Translations under genes and position numbers: made by a program
In this document: positions 58,312 through 64,000 of the stretch, piece by piece
Layout of the letters: each line of letters starts with the position of its first letter
Position numbering within the stretch: the first letter of the stretch is position 1
Notes under the pieces: generated by a model
Seen by the model: only the letters and a program-made list of their open reading frames with translations
Told to the model about the DNA's origin: nothing
Databases searched by the model: none
From: Prunus persica
Lineage: Eukaryota > Streptophyta > Magnoliopsida > Rosales > Rosaceae
Assembly: GCF_000346465.2 (NCBI RefSeq)
Contig: NC_034013.1
Location: 13,067,373-13,131,372 of the forward strand
Direction: 5' to 3'
DNA length: 64,000 bases

Positions 58312-60985
58312 ATGGCGTACGTTAGCCATCTGCCGTGCGATGGCGACGGCGTCTGCATGCTCTGCAAGACGAAACCGTCGGACGAGGACAAGCTCACCTG
58401 CAAGACCTGCGTCACGCCCTGGCACGTGGCCTGCCTCGTGACCCGACCCGAAAGCCTGGCATCCACTCTCCAGTGGGAGTGCCCAGACTGCACGACGTTC
58501 TCCGGCGAATCTCCGGCCGCACCCGCCGTGAACTCCGCCGGCTCCGGCGAGTTGGTCGCGGCGATCCGGGCGATCGAAAATGACGAGTCGTTGACGGAGC
58601 AGGAGAAGGCGAAGAAGCGACAGGAGCTGTTGAGCGGCAAAGCTGAAGTGGACGAAGACGACGGAGGTCGTCAGAAGGGAGGGAGGGACGTCTTGGATGT
58701 TCTGGATAAAATTTTCTACTGTTGCTTCTGCATGCAGCTACCGGAGAGACCTGTTACGGTTCGTACGATTCGTCTTATTCTTCTTCTTATTTTTTATTTT
58801 CTTAATTTTTAGAAAATATTTGTTTATGTTGTGGTGTGTTTGGATGCTGATAGATAGTGTTGGTTCTTCTCTGGATGTAGTGCTAGATTCACTGCTTATT
58901 TTTATGAACGACACTTCGTTTGCTGTTCCTTTTTCTTTGCCAAAATTTTATTGTCGTTTGCCAGATCGTCTTAGTGTCATTTCATTTTGTTTCCTCTGAT
59001 TATTTAATTTAATTTCTGGTTTCTTCAATGGAAATTTTGATTATTCTTAAACTTGTTTTGGGTATTCGAGTTGGTGTGAGGGCTTTTTGGCACAAATATT
59101 ATTGTAATTCTTTTTATTTTTATATATCTTGGACTCGTCGTCCTTGTTCTGCGACTGATTAAACATGTTCCTGAGAAATCGTGATGAGATGAGCTTGTTT
59201 TCTCTCATTTTGTATTCTTCCGCTTTTGGGGTTGATTATTACTTTTTTCTAAAAGTTTTTCTTCTTTAAAATGTTTTTTTTTCGCTATTTATGTTTCTGA
59301 TGCTTTAATTTTAGTCGGATATCCCCAAATTTCTTTCATCTCTGTAGCTTCTCCAACTTGGTTCCTTAAATAGGCCCAAATGTGGAATTGATTAGTTTAT
59401 TTTGTGAAATTGCCTTTTGTTCCGTCTGATCCTGTAATTAGGGTAATGTGGCCCTATCATTTACTTTATGTTTTCCTTTGATGGCGCTCTACCTTTTTTG
59501 TTCTTAGTGTAGCAGTTCTTATTATTTTTTAGATTTCTTTTTTGGCACTCATTACTTTATTTTTTTGAAATTTGAGTTTTCAAATATCTTCATGATGTAC
59601 TTTACTAATGCTCCAACTAATGCAAAAGGAGTCTACCATCTGTATTCAATCTTTTTACTGACCATTTGACATCCTCGCTGGTCCACATAGTTTGTTCATT
59701 CCCATATTATCCTGCATGGGGCTTGAATGGGCGATCTGGTTAACATTTATTCAATAAACTAAGAAACTGCTTGGGTAGGAAAATGGGATCTAGAATTTGT
59801 GAATGTGGTCTGTATTCATAATGTTTGTGTCATTGCCTATGAAACAGCAGAGGAGAATTAGTAGATTGTTGAACTGATATAGTTAAATCATGTTAATAAA
59901 AAATTGTTGTATGCTTTCGTTTCCAGACACCATGTGGACACAATTTCTGCCTGAAGTGCTTCCAGAAATGGGTTGGACAAGGGAAGCGTACTTGTGCAAA
60001 GTGCCGCAATGCCATTCCTCCCAAAATGGCAAGTCAACCCCGCATCAACTCTTCACTTGTAGTTGCCATCCGTATGGCTAAGGTGTCAAAATCAAATGTT
60101 ACTGGGGGTCCTGCTAAGATTTATCAGTTTATACAAAACCAAGACAGGCCTGACAAAGCCTACACTACAGACCGGGCTCAGAAGACTGGAAAAGCAAATG
60201 CTGCCAGTGGCAAGATATTTGTCACTATTCCATCAGATCACTTTGGACCTATTCCTGCTGAAAATGATCCAGAGAGAAATCGAGGTGTGCTGGTTGGGGA
60301 AAGTTGGGAGGATAGGCTGGAATGTAGACAATGGGGTGTACACTTTCCCCATGTTTCTGGTATAGCTGGACAGTCTAATCATGGTGCACAGTCAGTTGTG
60401 CTTTCAGGTGGGTACCTTGATGATGAGGATCATGGAGAGTGGTTCTTATACACTGGAAGGTTTGTCACTTGATCCTCCACTTAAATTGTGCCTTCTATTT
60501 CATTTATCTTGAAGGTTTTTGACGTTCTTTATTTTGTACCATGATAACATTGGTAAAACCCTCTATGTTCTAGTTGTTCATATAAGATCAGCCATTGCCA
60601 TGGTTTTCGGCTCCAATTCAAGTATTTATTATGTTCACATATTGTGCACAATTGATATAAATTATTGTGTTGTTTTTGTATCCAGCTCCTGTTCCTACAT
60701 AGAGAAGTTTTCATATTTTATCTTTTGGTCTCTTTTCTCACCAGGCATCTTATGTTTATGATCAATTAATCTCTCTTTATTCACTGGTTTCCCTTATTTA
60801 CTTTTGCTGCCTTGTTTACATGGATGTGCATGTCAGTGGTGGAAGGGATTTGAGTGGGAATAAGCGAACAAACAAGGAACAATCTTTTGACCAGACATTT
60901 GACAAATATAACAAGGCTCTCCAAGTTAGTTGCTTGAAAGGTTATCCTGTTCGAGTGGTAAGGTAAATATCCATGTTCTAAACAC

Positions 60986-61042
<57 letters not shown>

Positions 61043-62151
61043 ATCTGTCTCTCCGCAAGTGACTTTTCTTCATAATATCATGGATGTCCACAACTTATTG
61101 TAATTTTTTTTGGTCTTTTGTACTTTGGCCGTTAGATATACTGTGTTAAGACTTGGTCAATGACTTTTGATTTTTTTTCTTAAGTTCATCTGTTATTTGA
61201 GGGCTAGTTTGAATGACCATTTATGTTTTGGCTGATTTAACATCGGCTGATCCTATATGATTTGTTTAGATGAGTCAAATTCTCAAATTATGTGTCTTAT
61301 GTCTTGGTATCAATTGTTTGTTATTGTGTTTAAACATTTTCCATTGAGCATAACCTATTCCCTTCCATTTGATTATTAGGTCTCACAAGGAGAAGCGCTC
61401 CTCTTATGCCCCTGAGAAAGGTGTGCGGTATGATGGATGCTACAGAATAGAAAAATGTTGGAAAAAGGTTGGAGTTCAGGTAAATAATAAATATATGCTA
61501 TCCCAGACTGTGGAAGTGCCTGATGGGTTCCTATACTTTCCTGAACTGATTTACTGAATATTTTTTTTCAATTAGGGGTTCAAGGTCTGCCGGTATCTTT
61601 TTGTCAGATGTGACAATGAACCTGCACCATGGACGAGGTAAGTTTTAGCTTCTGTTATGACCCCTTCCTTGGTAGACCTTTTTGATTGATCTTTCCAAAT
61701 TGAACTGCAGTGATGAACATGGGGATCGACCTAGACCCTTACCTCCTATTCCTGAGCTGAAGCAAGCCACAGATATAACAGAGAGGAAGCAAAGTCCATC
61801 TTGGGACTTTGTTGTAAGTTATTTTATTTTAGTTTTTCGTAACTGGATTTGAAATATTTTATTTTCTTGGTTTTGTAGTCATTGGGGCTCCTCTGTCGTA
61901 GAACATCTTGTCCCTGTCTAGGCTGTAGACAATTAATATTCATAGTAGGTCACTGCACTTTGATATTATCATCTTGATTTCATAAACTATATTGTACAAT
62001 GTTATCAGGAGAAAGATGGCTGCTGGACATGGAAAAAGCCAGCGCCTGTCAGCAAAAAGCCTGTTCAAGCATTAAATCCTGACGATCGAAAGAGGTCAAG
62101 GAAAGCAATCAGGAAAGCACACAACACTACTGTCCGAGATAGGCTCTTGAA

Positions 62152-62192
<41 letters not shown>

Positions 62193-63701
62193 TCACCCCA
62201 CCCTTTCAGTCCTACAGGAAAGCACACTCACTTCATCAGTATTGTTTCTTCCTTCACAATCATAGTTTTGGTAAGGAAGTTTGATATGGGAGATTTGAGA
62301 CATTTAGAAAAGACTATTGACCGCTGGGTTGATGGTTGTTCTATGGACTTAGTTAATTTAGACTCTGCCAACAGGTTATTCATTAACTTTGTTTATTGTT
62401 GAGATAGTTAACATGCTTATAGTATATGATATCAGATTTCATGCTAATGTTGATTTGTCTTGATCTGCAGAATTCAGCTGCCAAATTTGCCGGCAGGTGA
62501 TGACTTCACCAATAACCACACCTTGTGCTCATAACTTTTGCAAGTTGTGTTTAGAAGGTGCTTTTGCTGGTAAGAGTTTTGTCAGAGAAAGAAACAGAGG
62601 TGGGCGGTCTCTTCGATCTCAAAAGAATGTCATGAACTGCCCTTCTTGTCCCACAGACATCTCTGATTTTCTTCAAAATCCTCAGGTTTGTTGTCATTCG
62701 TACATTTTCGTTTTAATTTATTGGAAAGATAAGATATAAATCCTGGAATCATAGAGATGACTGCCTCCAGGAAAAAAATTGCTTTTGATTATCCTCTTTT
62801 GTCTTCTTGGCATCCAATGAAACATTACCTTATGGAATTTTACGTTGTCTTGTGGGATTGATCCTGATAGGTGAATAGAGAGATAATGGATATGATTGAG
62901 TCTCTAAAATCTACAAATGAAGAGGAGCCGAATGTGGATCCACCTGAGGAGTCGAGTGAAGAAGGAATGGCTGATTCCGACAATGAAGCTAGCACTCAGA
63001 TGTCTGAAGGAAAAGTCGTTAATGATGGCGGGCAGAATTCTCCTTCAACCCACAAGTCCACAAGGAGCCCCAAACGTGTGAAATTTGATCTTGGTGATTG
63101 CTCAACAAAGACGGATGATGGGGAGGAAAATGAAATTCCTGCTGTCCAGGCTGATGGTTTGGAGGGAGATTCTGAGCTGGGAAATCCTAAAGAGAGCAAC
63201 AAGTCAGTGGCTCCAGTTGCAAAGCATGGGAGGAAAGCTGTTGGTCAGGAGGCCCTGGAAGAGGAAGCAATGGGAGATGATGAAGGAAATGGTTCACCAT
63301 CGAGTCCTCTGCAGGTGCAATCTGATGAGGATCCAAAAGAGAGCAATAAGTCGGAGGCTCCAGTTGCCAAGTGCGGGAGGAAAGCTGCTGGTCAGGCTGG
63401 TGTTGGAGCAAAGACCAGAGGAAGGAAGAAGGCTCCAGAGGAGGAAGCATTGGAAGATGATGAAGGAAATGGTTCACCATCAAGTCCACTGCAAGTGAAA
63501 TCTGTTGAGGATGCAAAGGAGAGCAAAAAGTCAGTGGCTCCGGTTGCAAAGCGTGAGAAGAAAGCTGCGGTTCAAGGCGGCGTTGCAGCGAGGACCCGAG
63601 GGAGGAAGAAGGCTCAGGAGGAGGAAGCATTGGGTGATGATGAAGGAAATGTTTCACCATCAAGTCCTCTGCATGTGAAAACTGACGATGATTTTGAATG
63701 A
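58312..63701 (+). CDS. ORTHRUS/VIM E3 ubiquitin ligase (PHD-RING-SRA-RING)
   Basis: Nine exons, join(58312..58758,59927..60459,60837..60962,61380..61479,61576..61637,61711..61813,62009..62153,62471..62685,62871..63701), give 853 aa. The PHD finger is at residues about 9-62 (CDGDGVCMLCKTKPSDED ... CPDC) and the first RING at about 135-175 (CCFCMQLPERPVT|TPCGHNFC). The SRA methyl-cytosine-binding domain follows from about 250 to 400 (GVLVGESWEDRLECRQWGVH, YTGSGGRDLSGNK, SYAPEKGVRYDGCYRI). The second RING is in exons 8-9 (CQICRQVMTSPITTPCAHNFC ... CPSCPTDI). In Arabidopsis VIM1-3 bind hemimethylated CpG and recruit MET1, keeping CpG methylation; ORTHs are ubiquitin ligases. The last exon adds an unusual 276-aa tail (see findings). 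The plant members usually total about 620-660 aa. Confidence 0.93.
60989..61038. repeat. (CT)25 microsatellite in ORTHRUS intron 3
   Basis: A pure tract 26 bases downstream of the exon 3 donor. Confidence 0.95.
62155..62187. repeat. (CT)n microsatellite at the ORTHRUS intron 7 donor
   Basis: The intron begins GTCTCTCTCT directly at the splice donor (62154), so the tract overlaps the donor consensus positions. Confidence 0.9.
63060..63690 (+). repeat. Three tandem coding repeats in the ORTHRUS tail
   Basis: At about 63180-63330, 63331-63510 and 63511-63690, repeats encode a module (KES-KS-APVAK-GRKA..., then EEEAL-DDEGN-SPSSPLQVK). Repeats 2 and 3 include a RTRGRKKAxEEE-like or TRGRKKAPEEE segment that resembles a degenerate AT-hook. 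The reading frame is kept throughout. Confidence 0.85.
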
Positions 63702-64000
63702 TTGGTTGCATTGGTGGTGGGAATGTGGAACTTACAAGGGTTTTTGGTGAAGGTTGTTTTTGAGAATTCTAATAGCGTACAGAGTTTATGGATCAAATTG
63801 AAGGTTCTTTTTGGGAGAACCAGCATAGCATACGAACTTTTTTTGTAAGGCTCAAATGTCAAAAGTCTGCTTGCTTAGATTATGACAGTTCTTATGTACT
63901 TAATGCCAAAACAAAACAATGGCTGATGTAGCTCATGGATCAATGTTGTAAGGTTTCGTAATTATGAAAGTTCTTATGCTATCTATTTCTAAATGAGTCT
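63702..64000. other. ORTHRUS 3' UTR and flank
   Basis: Follows the TGA at 63699-63701. Nothing else is recognised before the window ends. Confidence 0.5.

Noticed and set aside
63187..63711. 174-codon minus-strand frame
   Set aside because: It is the antisense of the ORTHRUS tail repeats; its openness follows from the repeated codon pattern.

Overview
This window is nuclear DNA from a flowering plant, a core eudicot. The genes have many short GT-AG introns, the intergenic DNA is AT-rich and full of microsatellites, and every recognisable protein is of plant type (LEAFY, IRX10-L, CRL, ORTHRUS/VIM, a PLS-class PPR protein). The style of the retroelement and its antisense ORF makes me think of Rosaceae, possibly Rosoideae, but that is recollection and not proof.

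Layout. 1-2750 holds repeats. 2753-14206 is a minus-strand series: a B12D/NDUFA4-like mitochondrial protein, an intronless PPR protein, a tRNA-Ser(AGA), a calcium-regulated ATP-Mg/Pi mitochondrial carrier and a Nod19-family protein. 15974-25883 is a plus-strand series: a short-chain dehydrogenase, SDHAF2, an At4g14100-like secreted protein and the plastid protein CRL. Then come a minus-strand membrane rubredoxin and IRX10-L/GUT1 (xylan backbone synthesis). 30672-37098 is a complete, very young, non-autonomous LTR retrotransposon: 199-bp identical LTRs, a GGTTT target duplication, captured host-gene fragments and an antisense coiled-coil ORF. 38961-41781 is a Sec14/CRAL-TRIO gene, and 44154-46339 is a complete three-exon LEAFY gene. 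47544-52080 holds a MITE and a decayed two-gene PIF/Harbinger transposon, each with TTA target duplications. 52486-54311 is an intact four-exon coiled-coil gene I do not recognise, and 58312-63701 is an ORTHRUS/VIM gene with an unusually long repetitive C-terminal tail.

Gene order is informative. From memory of Arabidopsis locus numbers, the genes match two duplicate Arabidopsis regions interleaved: At5g61800-61850 (PPR, APC1, Nod19, SDR, IRX10-L, LFY) and At5g51010-51040 (rubredoxin, CRL, SDR, SDHAF2). The window therefore looks like the unduplicated ancestral order. The genes are independent housekeeping, cell-wall, plastid, mitochondrial and developmental loci with no operon-like link. The most unusual content is the retrotransposon, followed by the duplicated gene starts (PPR and Sec14) and the ORTHRUS tail.
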